Origin: Silvibacterium acidisoli
Lineage (GTDB): Bacteria > Acidobacteriota > Terriglobia > Terriglobales > Acidobacteriaceae
Direction: 5' to 3'
NCBI GenBank assembly: GCA_022870745.1
Contig: CP085323.1
Location: 4,836,001-4,900,000 of the forward strand
DNA length: 64,000 nt
The notes under the pieces are model-generated. The model was not told the origin of the DNA. It worked only from the letters and a program-made list of their open reading frames with translations, and ran no database searches. The translations under genes and the position numbers were made by a program. Every line of letters begins with the position of its first letter. The first letter of the stretch is position 1. Shown here piece by piece: positions 1 to 11,940 of this stretch.

Positions 1-27
1 TGTCGCACCTGTTACGAATACACGCAT
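1..27 (-). CDS. NAD(P)-binding SDR/epimerase, 5' end only
   Basis: Only the first nine codons lie in the window. Read on the minus strand from position 27 they give MRVFVTGAT, the typical beta1 strand and glycine-rich turn of an extended SDR, epimerase or NmrA-type nucleotide-binding fold. An in-frame ATG at 36 would add three residues, but GGAG abuts that codon. The same GGAG sits 9 nt before the ATG at 27, so 27 is the better start. The gene diverges from the TetR gene, the usual arrangement of a regulator and its target. The substrate cannot be inferred from so short a piece. Confidence 0.6.
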
Positions 28-73
28 TGTCGTCATCTCCTGCCGTTATTAGCGCAATCTGGGTCGCGCCGGG

Positions 74-100
74 TTGACTTCTGCGCCCCCGCTCTATAAA
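74..100 (+). promoter_or_regulatory. Candidate promoter for the TetR gene
   Basis: TTGACT (74-79) and TATAAA (95-100) are separated by 15 bp, slightly short for a housekeeping sigma factor. The palindrome at 103-115 follows at once and would cover the transcription start. Predicted from sequence only. Confidence 0.4.
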
Positions 101-101
101 A

Positions 102-145
102 CGGGGACAGTCCCCGCATATAGAGATAAGTGGGGACAGTCCCCG
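102..145. repeat. Two copies of a 13-bp palindrome between divergent genes
   Basis: The perfect palindrome GGGGACAGTCCCC (6+1+6) occurs at 103-115 and again at 132-144, 29 bp apart. The first copy extends by one pair (C102/G116). Position between a TetR gene and its divergent SDR neighbour suggests twin operators. The same kind of sequence is also known from REP-like dispersed palindromes in other genomes, which is the main alternative. A shorter variant is found at 51277-51287. Confidence 0.6.
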
Positions 146-188
146 GTTGCAAAATTTATTTCTGTAAACGGTTCCGGTAGCGAAAACG

Positions 189-779
189 ATGCCCGCTTCT
201 ACTCAACCTGAACGCAAAGTTCGCGCTGATGCGCAGCGAAATCGCGAACTGATCCTGGAGTTCGCAAAGAAAGCCTTCACTCGCGATGGTGCAGCGGCCA
301 GCCTCGACGATATCGCCCGCAAGGCCGGAATCGGCTCTGCCACGCTTTACCGGCATTTTCCTACCCGCGAAGCACTCATCGAAGCGGTTTATCGGAGCGA
401 GGTGGAGAAGCTCGCGGCCGCAGAAGAACGGCTCGCAGCCACAAAGCCTCCGCTGGAGGCCCTGCGCACCTGGATGCTGCTCTTCATCGATCACGTGGCC
501 GAGAAGAAACTGATCATTCCGGCAATGGAGATTGTGGATGGCGGCTCAACGCGACTCATCGAAGGCTCGCGCGACCGCATTCACCCCGCTTTTTTTCGTG
601 CGGTGGAGCGCGCCGTTGCAAACGGCGACCTGCGCGCGGACACCGATCCGAATGATTTCATCCGGGCTCTCGTAGGCATTTTCCATACGACAGCAATACC
701 GGGCTGGGAGGAGAGTGCTCGCCGGCTCGTCGGCATCCTCATCGACGGCTCACGTCCGTCCCCCAAAAACGCTCAGTGA
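189..779 (+). CDS. TetR/AcrR family transcriptional regulator
   Basis: A 196-residue protein with the usual TetR length and layout. The N-terminal helix-turn-helix spans about residues 18-65 and includes the recognition-helix signature GSATLYRHFPTREAL. The C-terminal ligand and dimerisation domain is alpha-helical and specific to no ligand I can name. TetR proteins usually repress a divergent neighbour and themselves. Here the divergent neighbour is the SDR/epimerase gene at the window edge, and paired palindromes lie between them at 103-144. The ATG at 189 has only a weak purine-rich leader. The 3' end overlaps the convergent chelatase gene by 7 bp. Confidence 0.88.
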   Translation: MPASTQPERKVRADAQRNRELILEFAKKAFTRDGAAASLDDIARKAGIGSATLYRHFPTREALIEAVYRSEVEKLAAAEERLAATKPPLEALRTWMLLFIDHVAEKKLIIPAMEIVDGGSTRLIEGSRDRIHPAFFRAVERAVANGDLRADTDPNDFIRALVGIFHTTAIPGWEESARRLVGILIDGSRPSPKNAQ

Positions 780-2454
780 ATTGACAGCTTATCGAGCGTG
801 CTCAGGTCAGCTAAGGAGACCATGGTTGCCCGGATTGCTTCTGCGAGCGCCGAGGATCGATGAAGAAGCCGATTCCCGGTTTCGGTATCGACGATCAGAG
901 CTCGGCATTGAAGAGAGGACGCGATCTCGAGCGCTTCCTGCCATGGGTCTCCATCTCGCAGAGGCACGTTTGCTCGACCGTCGCTCATTACGATGAGAAG
1001 CGAAACCGGAGTCAGGTAGGTTTTTGCCAGCTCAAGAGCGTGCGCCAGAGGTGTCCGGCCACCTGTCGGCAGGTACTCCAGCGCTACCTCTACGTCTTCA
1101 ATCTGACGTGAAGGTTCGAGCAACACCTGAGCTGCGGTTCCACGGAACGCGATGAGCACTACTTCATCATTCTCCTGAAACGAACGGCGCAACATTGCGA
1201 GTGTGGCGCCTTTCACAAGGCACATCTTTTCCTGTTCCGCATGGGATCCGCTCGAATCAATGAGCACGATGTATCGCGTGCCACTCGCTGAAGAGCGTAC
1301 CTTCTCGCGAAGATCACTCGCGCGGGGTTTAATGTCTCCCCGGTCAAGTAATGCGTGCGTCAGCGTTGCCCGAACGTCGAGCTCGCGTGGTTCACCGGTG
1401 CTTCGGCTACCGATAACTCGCCCGGGGTGCGTCGCTGCCGTCTCACGTTGATTGAGCGATCGTAAGGCATCATCCGAATCGAAGAGAATGGATACTGAAT
1501 TCATCTCCAACGGTTTGAAGACCCGCTCTCTGCCAGAGGATGAACTCTTATCCTCTGGTTCAGCAGCCGATTCTTTCGGTTTTGGAAGCGGTGGCGAGGG
1601 ATTTGAGCGGCCCCCGGCCTTTGCCCTGTGGTTCAGAACCAGTGGAAGTATGGCATCGAGATGATGCTTTGTAACCGTGGCATCACCAATCAGGGCCGCA
1701 TAGGCGATGCTGGCACGCACGGCCGCAAGATCTGCTCGCAGTGAGCGAACTCCCGCCGCACAAATTGCCTTTGATATCTCTTCGAGTATGTAACCGGGAC
1801 ATTCGATCGATGCTCTTCGATTTCTCGCGGCAAGCAGGGTGATCCTAAGCTCTTCCTGTTCGCCCTCGTAGTGTTCTGAAAACATCGAAGGATCGCGCTC
1901 AAAAGACAGCCGCCGCTCCAGGATCGACCGGCGTTCGTCTGTGTCGAGCGGCGCCGCAACTTCCACAGAGAGAGCAAAGCGATCGAGCAGCTGTGGACGC
2001 AGCGAGCCTTCCTCTGGATTCATGCTGCCGAGCAATACAAACTCTGCTGCGTGTGCGACGCTGAAACCCTCTCGCTCCACAACATGCACGCCGCCTGCAG
2101 CAGCATCTAGCAGAGCGTCTCCGAGATGCGGTGGAAGCAGATTTACTTCGTCGATGTAAAGCACGCCGCTATGTGCCTGTGACAGCAATCCTGGCTTCAG
2201 GACGGGCTTGCCTTGAAGCGTGCTCTCAAGATGCAGTCCACCGAGAAGCCTGTCCTCTGTGACCCCGATGGGCAGGTTGATGAAGGGCGCGAGGTCAGGG
2301 AGTAGCCTGGCCAGGGCCCGCGCCGCCGTTGTTTTGCCTGCTCCTTTATCTCCTCGCAGGAGAACTCCGATGCGCCAATCTATCGCGGAGAGCAAAAGGG
2401 CGAGCTTCATTTGCTCCTGTCCGACGATCGCTGCGAAAGGATATGTCATCGGTT

Positions 2455-2458
<4 letters not shown>
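773..2458 (-). CDS. Fused ChlI/ChlD-type Mg/Co chelatase ATPase
   Basis: A 561-residue AAA+ protein of the magnesium chelatase family. The N-terminal half has Walker A (GDKGAGKTT, about residues 36-44) and Walker B (LYIDEVNLL). A low-complexity Pro/Lys/Ser/Glu linker follows near residues 290-320. The C-terminal third is a von Willebrand A domain with the MIDAS motif DSSGS near residue 400. This combines the motor (ChlI/BchI) and adaptor (ChlD/BchD) roles in one chain. It lies directly after the CobN gene, overlapping it by 4 bp. I therefore infer that it powers CobN-type insertion of cobalt into a corrin rather than chlorophyll synthesis, as no chlorophyll gene is nearby. It replaces the CobS/CobT pair of proteobacteria. 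Confidence 0.85.
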
Positions 2459-6810
<4,352 letters not shown>

Positions 6811-6847
6811 GAACTTTCCTCCGCGATGAAGTAATTCGTGACGCCGC

Positions 6848-7744
6848 TCATTCGGACGGCCCTGTGCCGTGTACGAATTCGAAGAGCCGCTGCGCGGCGA
6901 GGGGTGTGCGCGGGCCGGGGACGACCAGCGAATCGCTGGTACCCGGATAGACACGTCCTGCGCGAACGGCGGCAAGCTCCGGATGCTGGTTCCACAATGC
7001 GACTGTCGCTGCACGTGCAGCCTTACGCTCGGCTTCCGTCTCCTGCGTGCCACTCAGATCGATAATGACGTCCGGGTTTTCTCGAAGCACGGTCTCGAAC
7101 GAGATGCGGGGATATTGGGGCATTGCCGGCTTGGCCAGAACATTTGTGCCTCCGGCGATTCTCAGGATCTCGTTGACGTAATTGTTTGGACCGGTAGCCA
7201 CAAGGTTATCGAGAGTTCCAGGCAGGCGGTCGACAATGATCAGGACACGCCGTGACGGTGTCGCATTCGCGCGCGACTGTATCTGCGCGAGGCTCGTCTT
7301 TATCTGTGCGGTGAGCGCAGCAGATCGTTCCGGCACGCCCGCTGCGCTCGCTACCAGCTGAATTGCGGTGTAGACATCTTCAAGCGTACCGTGCGGAACC
7401 TGAACGAAACGAATATGCAGAGCATCAAGCCTGTCCGTTAGCTCGTTGGGGATGCGTTGCAATACGACAAGATCCGGAGACAGACGCGCAATCGCCTCGG
7501 CGTCGGGCTTCAGATAGCTCCCTACCCTGGGCAGCTTCTGTACTTCAGGCGGATAGTTACAGAAACGGGAGACACCAACAACCCTGTCGCCGAGGCCCAG
7601 AGCGAAGAGTGTCTCGGTGATGCTCGGCGCCGTGGACACGATGCGTTGAGGCTGGGATTCTGCAAATGATCGCGCCGTGGACACGATGAGCGATAGAGCA
7701 ACCGCGATCCATAGGGCCCAGGCGTTGCTTCTGATATTCGACAT
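6848..7744 (-). CDS. Periplasmic cobalamin/corrinoid-binding protein, BtuF-like
   Basis: A 298-residue ABC substrate-binding protein of the helical-backbone (BtuF/FepB) class. A signal peptide covers about residues 1-28. The mature start QRIVSTAPSITETLFALG is typical of BtuF, and so are the long linking helix and the DVIIDLSG segment. It should bind vitamin B12 or a cobalt corrinoid outside the inner membrane, but no BtuC or BtuD gene is in the window. It lies between cbtA and cobN. Another ATG at 7768 overlaps the cbtA stop. I chose 7744 because it gives a clean signal peptide with AAGG about 9 nt upstream. Siderophore binding is possible in this family, but the neighbours argue for B12. Confidence 0.8.
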   Translation of the reverse strand: MSNIRSNAWALWIAVALSLIVSTARSFAESQPQRIVSTAPSITETLFALGLGDRVVGVSRFCNYPPEVQKLPRVGSYLKPDAEAIARLSPDLVVLQRIPNELTDRLDALHIRFVQVPHGTLEDVYTAIQLVASAAGVPERSAALTAQIKTSLAQIQSRANATPSRRVLIIVDRLPGTLDNLVATGPNNYVNEILRIAGGTNVLAKPAMPQYPRISFETVLRENPDVIIDLSGTQETEAERKAARAATVALWNQHPELAAVRAGRVYPGTSDSLVVPGPRTPLAAQRLFEFVHGTGPSE

Positions 7745-7760
7745 CCCTGGCAGCCTTGTT

Positions 7761-8483
7761 TCAACCATGCGTAGATCGCCTCGCCACAACCTTCTCCACG
7801 AACCAGCCAAAGACAACACCAAGAACACTCCAGAGAAGAGCCTGCATCGCGAGTGAGGCCACCCGGAACTTCCACATCAACGTCACCGGAAACCCCGCAG
7901 GCACTTCATCAAAGTCTGGAAAGTAGTGACAGGTCACCGTTGCCGCCACGACAAAAAAACCAATTGAGAGAAGCGAGGCGTTCCAGGCTCCCAGTCGACG
8001 ATGGAATCGCATCGCAACCTGCACCGAGAGCGCCGTGAGTGCACAGGAAAATGCCAGAAGCAGAAAATACGCGGCGGTGCGGATCCCGATCGTATCGGGA
8101 TTGCCGACTGAGGGCGGGTTTGCCGGATACTTAAGCGCGGGAACAATGGCGATGGCAACGAAACCCAATGCCGCCAGCAGCGCGGCAAGATTCCGCGGGC
8201 TTTGAACCGGGAGTCGTCCCATCGCAAACGTAAAGGCCAGTGCAAAGATACCGCCGACGGCCGTGCCGTCAAGCACGGTCGCTGTCAGCAATCCGAGTGT
8301 GCCCTGTACTTTGCGGCTCACCACTTCAGCCTCGGGGGCTTCGCCCCGAGCGTGGTCCATGACAGTTTCAAAAGCGATAGCGCGTTCTACCTGCGGTTCA
8401 CCGATCCAGCGGGCCAATGCAAAGACAAAAAGGCCAGCGACCAAACCCGCAAGCATCCCCCGCACAAGCAGGATGCGAGTCAT
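7761..8483 (-). CDS. cbtA: Cobalt transporter subunit CbtA
   Basis: A 240-residue integral membrane protein matching the CbtA family, predicted from B12-riboswitch genomics to import cobalt. Hydrophobic segments lie near residues 5-25, 65-85, 95-115, 130-155, 170-190 and 205-230. The N-terminal MTRILLVRGMLAGLVAGL and a glutamate/histidine-bearing first loop are typical. It begins 9 bp after cbtB and forms the classic cbtBA pair. The stop lies 16 bp upstream of the chosen BtuF-like start, so the genes are probably co-transcribed. Confidence 0.88.
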   Translation of the reverse strand: MTRILLVRGMLAGLVAGLFVFALARWIGEPQVERAIAFETVMDHARGEAPEAEVVSRKVQGTLGLLTATVLDGTAVGGIFALAFTFAMGRLPVQSPRNLAALLAALGFVAIAIVPALKYPANPPSVGNPDTIGIRTAAYFLLLAFSCALTALSVQVAMRFHRRLGAWNASLLSIGFFVVAATVTCHYFPDFDEVPAGFPVTLMWKFRVASLAMQALLWSVLGVVFGWFVEKVVARRSTHG

Positions 8484-8492
8484 AACAGGACC

Positions 8493-8714
8493 TCAGTGGC
8501 AGGGAAAACCGAGCAGATGGCGGCCGTCGTGAACGAACTCGTGCACAGCACGCCCGTGAAGCAGCGCGGTAGCGCCCTGTTCCGCGCCAACGAAGTACAG
8601 CGCGAGCAGCATCAACAGGCCGCCGAAGAGAGCCCAGGGAAGAATTTCCCGGACGGGAATAACAGGAATGGCAATGGGTTGAGGGGTGAGTACAGCGGCT
8701 GAGCGTTGCGCCAT
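8493..8714 (-). CDS. cbtB: Cobalt transporter subunit CbtB
   Basis: A 73-residue protein with one transmembrane helix (about residues 26-44) and a short His-rich C-terminus (HEFVHDGRHLLGFPCH) that is the CbtB signature and a likely cobalt ligand site. The ATG is preceded by AGGAGG 5 nt away. It is the first gene of the minus-strand cobalt/cobN operon and follows a cobalamin riboswitch. CbtB is considered a partner of CbtA; neither has an ATPase. Confidence 0.9.
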   Translation of the reverse strand: MAQRSAAVLTPQPIAIPVIPVREILPWALFGGLLMLLALYFVGAEQGATALLHGRAVHEFVHDGRHLLGFPCH

Positions 8715-8744
8715 TTGAACCTCCTGGGATCGTGCGTCCCAACG

Positions 8745-8850
8745 ACAGAGTTTGCTTGTAGAGATGAAAGAAGGTCTGGCTATATACAGTGGCGCGACCG
8801 CGCCGGAATTTCACCGGCTTCTTCTCTTCAACTCAATAAACTTAATCTAA
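8745..8850 (-). promoter_or_regulatory. Cobalamin riboswitch upstream of cbtB
   Basis: The minus strand carries the conserved cobalamin riboswitch core. GGTGAAATTCCGGC is followed by a C/G-rich stem, then GCGCCACTGTATA, and then AGCCAGACC, which matches the B12-box pattern. The core spans 8773-8818. GAAGAGAAGAAG and TTCTTTCATCTC on either side can pair to close it. The element is compact, and its 5' limit is my estimate. Downstream, GGGA (8735-8738) can pair with TCCC (8724-8727) just before the AGGAGG site, suggesting control of translation initiation. High B12 should shut off cbtBA and the genes behind it. Confidence 0.82.
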
Positions 8851-8899
8851 CCCTATGTCTCTCTATGATGGGTGTCAAGGCATATCAGGAGGAGACACT

Positions 8900-9508
8900 T
8901 TGAGTTCCCGGTTCACGCTTATCACCCATGCCGCCACTGAAGCCCAGCGGCACGCGAGTTTTCCCCTCGATGAACCGATTCTTCCGGGCGAAATTGCGAG
9001 AATGAGTGGAATACATTGGGGAGTCTCGAACTCTGCCCGCGTCCAGGCCGCTCCAGAGTTGCGAACCGGGGAAACCGCGCAACTGCTCGGGCTGGAGGCT
9101 TCAGTTGAAAGCCTGCTGCGAGACTGCGACTACGGACATTGGCGCGGTCTGAAGATGGAGACGATTCAGTCGGAAGACGCCGATGGCCTGCTCGCCTGGC
9201 TGACAGAACCAGCAACCGCGCCCCATGGCGGCGAGTCGATCCATCAGCTTCTTGAACGGGTGAGCTGCTGGATGCAGCAGCAGTGCGCGGTGAATCACAC
9301 CATCGCAGTGACTCATCCTGCCGTCGTCCGCGCGGCACTGGTGTGTGCGCTGGAGTTACCGGCACAGAGCTTCTGGCGGTTCGATATCGCTCCGCTGACA
9401 TGGACCGACCTGCGTTTGAACGGCAAGGTATGGACAGTTAGGAGCGTAGGCTGCTCCATAGCGAAAACCTCAACACTCATGTCGGAGTACTCTGACAAGG
9501 GAGCCTGA
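8900..9508 (+). CDS. Histidine phosphatase superfamily protein, CobC-like
   Basis: A 202-residue protein of the histidine phosphatase superfamily. The catalytic histidine lies in LITHAAT (His10), and the second core histidine in IAVTHPAVVRAAL. The usual RHG triplet is THA, so the first core arginine is absent; a related subfamily is seen beside cobalamin genes in other bacteria. The likely job is alpha-ribazole-phosphate dephosphorylation or a related B12 step, supported by the divergent cobalt operon. The start is TTG at 8900. AGGAGG ends 7 nt upstream, and the next in-frame ATG (8855) has no ribosome-binding site and would add 15 residues ahead of the fold. Confidence 0.72.
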   Translation: MSSRFTLITHAATEAQRHASFPLDEPILPGEIARMSGIHWGVSNSARVQAAPELRTGETAQLLGLEASVESLLRDCDYGHWRGLKMETIQSEDADGLLAWLTEPATAPHGGESIHQLLERVSCWMQQQCAVNHTIAVTHPAVVRAALVCALELPAQSFWRFDIAPLTWTDLRLNGKVWTVRSVGCSIAKTSTLMSEYSDKGA

Positions 9509-9516
9509 GCGATCCG

Positions 9517-9630
9517 ATGGACATCGACGATCTGAGAGTTGTGACTGCAGTCGTGAAGCACGGCAGCATGAACCTGGCCGCTGCGGAACTCCACATGGTT
9601 CATTCGAATGTCACGGCGATGACTCGTCGC
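9517..9630 (+). pseudogene. Truncated LysR-type regulator, N-terminal stub
   Basis: The first 38 codons encode a recognisable LysR winged-helix start (MDIDDLRVVTAVVKHGSMN, then LAAAELHMVHSNVTAMTRR). After that the similarity stops, and the frame runs on into the convergent aminotransferase gene. No effector-binding domain follows in any frame. The ATG lies 8 bp after the CobC-like stop, so it was probably the next gene of that unit before being cut off. The break at about 9630 lies 34 bp from the end of the sugar cassette, so it probably marks an insertion or deletion junction. Confidence 0.7.
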
Positions 9631-9664
9631 CGGGAGTGGTTCGCATCCGCAGTTGATAAACACA

Positions 9665-10783
9665 CTACTCAAGCCCGTCGAGGGCGCGCTTTAGTTGATC
9701 GTAGACGTAGTCGATATCGGCATCGGAGAGATGGTTATAAAAAGGCAGCGCAATTGTCCGCTCTCCAACGCTCTCGCTGACGGGAAGATGCTGCATTCGT
9801 TTAAGACCAGCGTAGGCGGGCTGCAGATGAACCGGAGCAAAGTATCGGGCACAACCAATCCCGGCCAGGCCGAGTGCGTCGAGCACTGCATCGCGATGCA
9901 GACGTGAATATCGATTGTGCAGGCGAATGACGTAAACAAACCAGCTGATGCTGCAGCCCGCGATTGTGTTTGGCGGCAGCTCGATTCGCCGGTCGCCAGC
10001 CAAACGCCGGTGATATTTTTCCGCCACAGATTTACGGCTGCCGAGGATGCTCTCAATACGCTTCATTTGAACGGCACCGATCGCACAGGCAATCTCAGAG
10101 AGGCGGTAGTTGTAGCCGATGATACTGTGCTGCAGCCAATCGTCGGATTCATATCGTCCCTGATTGCGCAATGCGCGAAGCTCTCGCTCTATACGGGCAT
10201 GTGGAGTCAGGACCATTCCTCCCTCACCCGTCGTGATTTGCTTGTTGGGATAAAAAGCAAAAACAGCAGCGTCTCCGAACGAACCCGCCTTTTTGCCGCG
10301 ATACTCCGCACCGATTGCCTCGCAGGCGTCCTCAATCACAAAAAGATTGTGCCTGCGCGCGATTGCCAGGATGCTGTCCATCTCCGCGGGAAGCCCAAAT
10401 GTATGGACGACAACGATGGCCCGTGTCCGTGCCGAGATCGCAGCCTCGATCAAAGCAGGATTCAGATTCATCGTCTGCAGTTCGATGTCGATAAAGATGG
10501 GATCAGCTCCCACATAACGGATCGCGTTTACAGCCGCTATGAACGTAAACGACGGGACGATGACTTCATCCTGAGGCCCGATACCCAGCGCCAAGAGCGC
10601 CAGGTGCAGGCCCGCTGTCCCGGAGCTGACCGCCACGGCGTGTGCAACTCCGATGTAGCTGGCAAAGAGACTCTCGAACTCCTGCTGGCTGGGTCCGATA
10701 CTCAGCCGCGAACTGCGCATCACGGATACCACTGCATCGATTTCAGCATCTGTAATATCCGGCTGCGATAGGGGAATATTCAA
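9665..10783 (-). CDS. DegT/DnrJ/EryC1/StrS sugar aminotransferase
   Basis: A 372-residue PLP-dependent aminotransferase acting on nucleotide-linked keto-sugars. Lys181 in FYPNKQITTGEGG is the Schiff-base lysine. VIEDACEAIGAEYRGKKAG and GYNYRLSEI are family signatures. It is the last gene of a three-gene operon and overlaps the preceding epimerase by 4 bp. After the 4,6-dehydratase it would install a 4-amino group, as in the early steps of legionaminic or bacillosamine-type sugar synthesis. The exact sugar is not determined by the sequence. Confidence 0.9.
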   Translation of the reverse strand: MNIPLSQPDITDAEIDAVVSVMRSSRLSIGPSQQEFESLFASYIGVAHAVAVSSGTAGLHLALLALGIGPQDEVIVPSFTFIAAVNAIRYVGADPIFIDIELQTMNLNPALIEAAISARTRAIVVVHTFGLPAEMDSILAIARRHNLFVIEDACEAIGAEYRGKKAGSFGDAAVFAFYPNKQITTGEGGMVLTPHARIERELRALRNQGRYESDDWLQHSIIGYNYRLSEIACAIGAVQMKRIESILGSRKSVAEKYHRRLAGDRRIELPPNTIAGCSISWFVYVIRLHNRYSRLHRDAVLDALGLAGIGCARYFAPVHLQPAYAGLKRMQHLPVSESVGERTIALPFYNHLSDADIDYVYDQLKRALDGLE

Positions 10784-11940
10784 GCTGTCTCCAGCGCGTC
10801 ACCACGTTTGAGCAGGAGCGTTTCGGATGGCGGAAGCGTCGTCAACACGTGAACGATGCGTTCGGCGGCGTGGCCGTCTCCGTAGGGATTGGTCATGCCG
10901 CGAACACTTTCCTGAAAACCAGGAGCAAGCGCCTGATCTATCTTCGCCGCGATGGACTCGATAGCCGGTGCGGCATCGAGAATATTCGGGGCACGTTCTC
11001 TCCCCTGCTGGCGCATTCCCACGTTCACGGTGGGCATTGCGAACGATCCAGTCTCCATGATGCCGCTGCTGGAGTTACCGATCATGAGGCGAACCGAACG
11101 CAGCAGGCTCCAGTAGACGACTGCCGGCAGGTTGACAAATAGATGACAGCCTGATCGCTGCGACAAAAACTGTCGTGTGCGATCGATGATAATGCGGCTG
11201 CCCGCGTCGGCGTTTGGATAGCAGAAGACAAGCTGATCGGGATGCTTTTCAAGCGCCGCAAACAACGCTTCCATTTCGCTCGTCGTGTCGCGAAGGATGG
11301 TGACCGGATGGTACGCAATCAGCGTGGTCGCTCTTGAAAGATCTAATCCGACCCGGGCTTCAACCTCCGATCGACTGAGCAATTGACTGCGACGGATGTG
11401 GTCAAGGGATGGAGCGCCAGCGCGATGAACGCGCCAGGACTCCTCGCCCATCCTTATCACCCGCCTGCGGGCAAGCTCTGTCGAGGTGAAGTGGATATGG
11501 CTCATTTTGGTGAGGGCGTTCCTCACTGCATCGTCAATGGCGCCTTCGCTAACTTCACCACCCTCGATATGGGCAATGGGTATGCGCAATGCAAGCGCGA
11601 CAGACGCGGGCGCAAGCATCTCGTAACGGTCTGCAATGAGGAGCAGAAGATCGGGACGCATCTGGCCAAGAGTGTCGGCGAGCGAGAGAACACCTACGCC
11701 GATGCTTTTTGCCATTCCAACGTCGGAGTCGGAGCTGAGGAGGCACTCCAGTTTTGCCGCAATCGCAAAACCGTCAGCCTCGATCTCCCGTACAGTGCTT
11801 CCAAACTCAGGCGACAGGTGAGAAGCAAGGACGATCAGCCTGAGTTCCACCTCTGGATGAGCCTGCAGTTCGCGCAATGGCCAGTAGAGATGGCTGTAAT
11901 CGGCACGCGAAGTGGTAACGACCGCAATGGTTCGCTTCAT
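10780..11940 (-). CDS. Hydrolysing UDP-sugar 2-epimerase, NeuC/LegG-like
   Basis: A 386-residue member of the UDP-GlcNAc 2-epimerase family of the hydrolysing type. The N-terminus (MKRTIAVVTTSRADYSHLYW) and the segments HIEGGEVSEGAIDDAVRN, YHPVT and IGNSSSGIMET are characteristic of NeuC/LegG, which release a free 2-epimerised amino sugar from the nucleotide. It overlaps both neighbours by 4 bp. With the dehydratase and aminotransferase it could supply a 2,4-diamino-6-deoxymannose precursor. The nonulosonate synthase and CMP-transferase that would finish legionaminic acid are not in the window. Confidence 0.88.
   Translation of the reverse strand: MKRTIAVVTTSRADYSHLYWPLRELQAHPEVELRLIVLASHLSPEFGSTVREIEADGFAIAAKLECLLSSDSDVGMAKSIGVGVLSLADTLGQMRPDLLLLIADRYEMLAPASVALALRIPIAHIEGGEVSEGAIDDAVRNALTKMSHIHFTSTELARRRVIRMGEESWRVHRAGAPSLDHIRRSQLLSRSEVEARVGLDLSRATTLIAYHPVTILRDTTSEMEALFAALEKHPDQLVFCYPNADAGSRIIIDRTRQFLSQRSGCHLFVNLPAVVYWSLLRSVRLMIGNSSSGIMETGSFAMPTVNVGMRQQGRERAPNILDAAPAIESIAAKIDQALAPGFQESVRGMTNPYGDGHAAERIVHVLTTLPPSETLLLKRGDALETA

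Noticed and set aside
6811-7053. N-terminal extension of CobN to an ATG at 7053
   Set aside because: It is basic, low-complexity and overlaps the BtuF-like gene; the ATG at 6810 has a strong ribosome-binding site.
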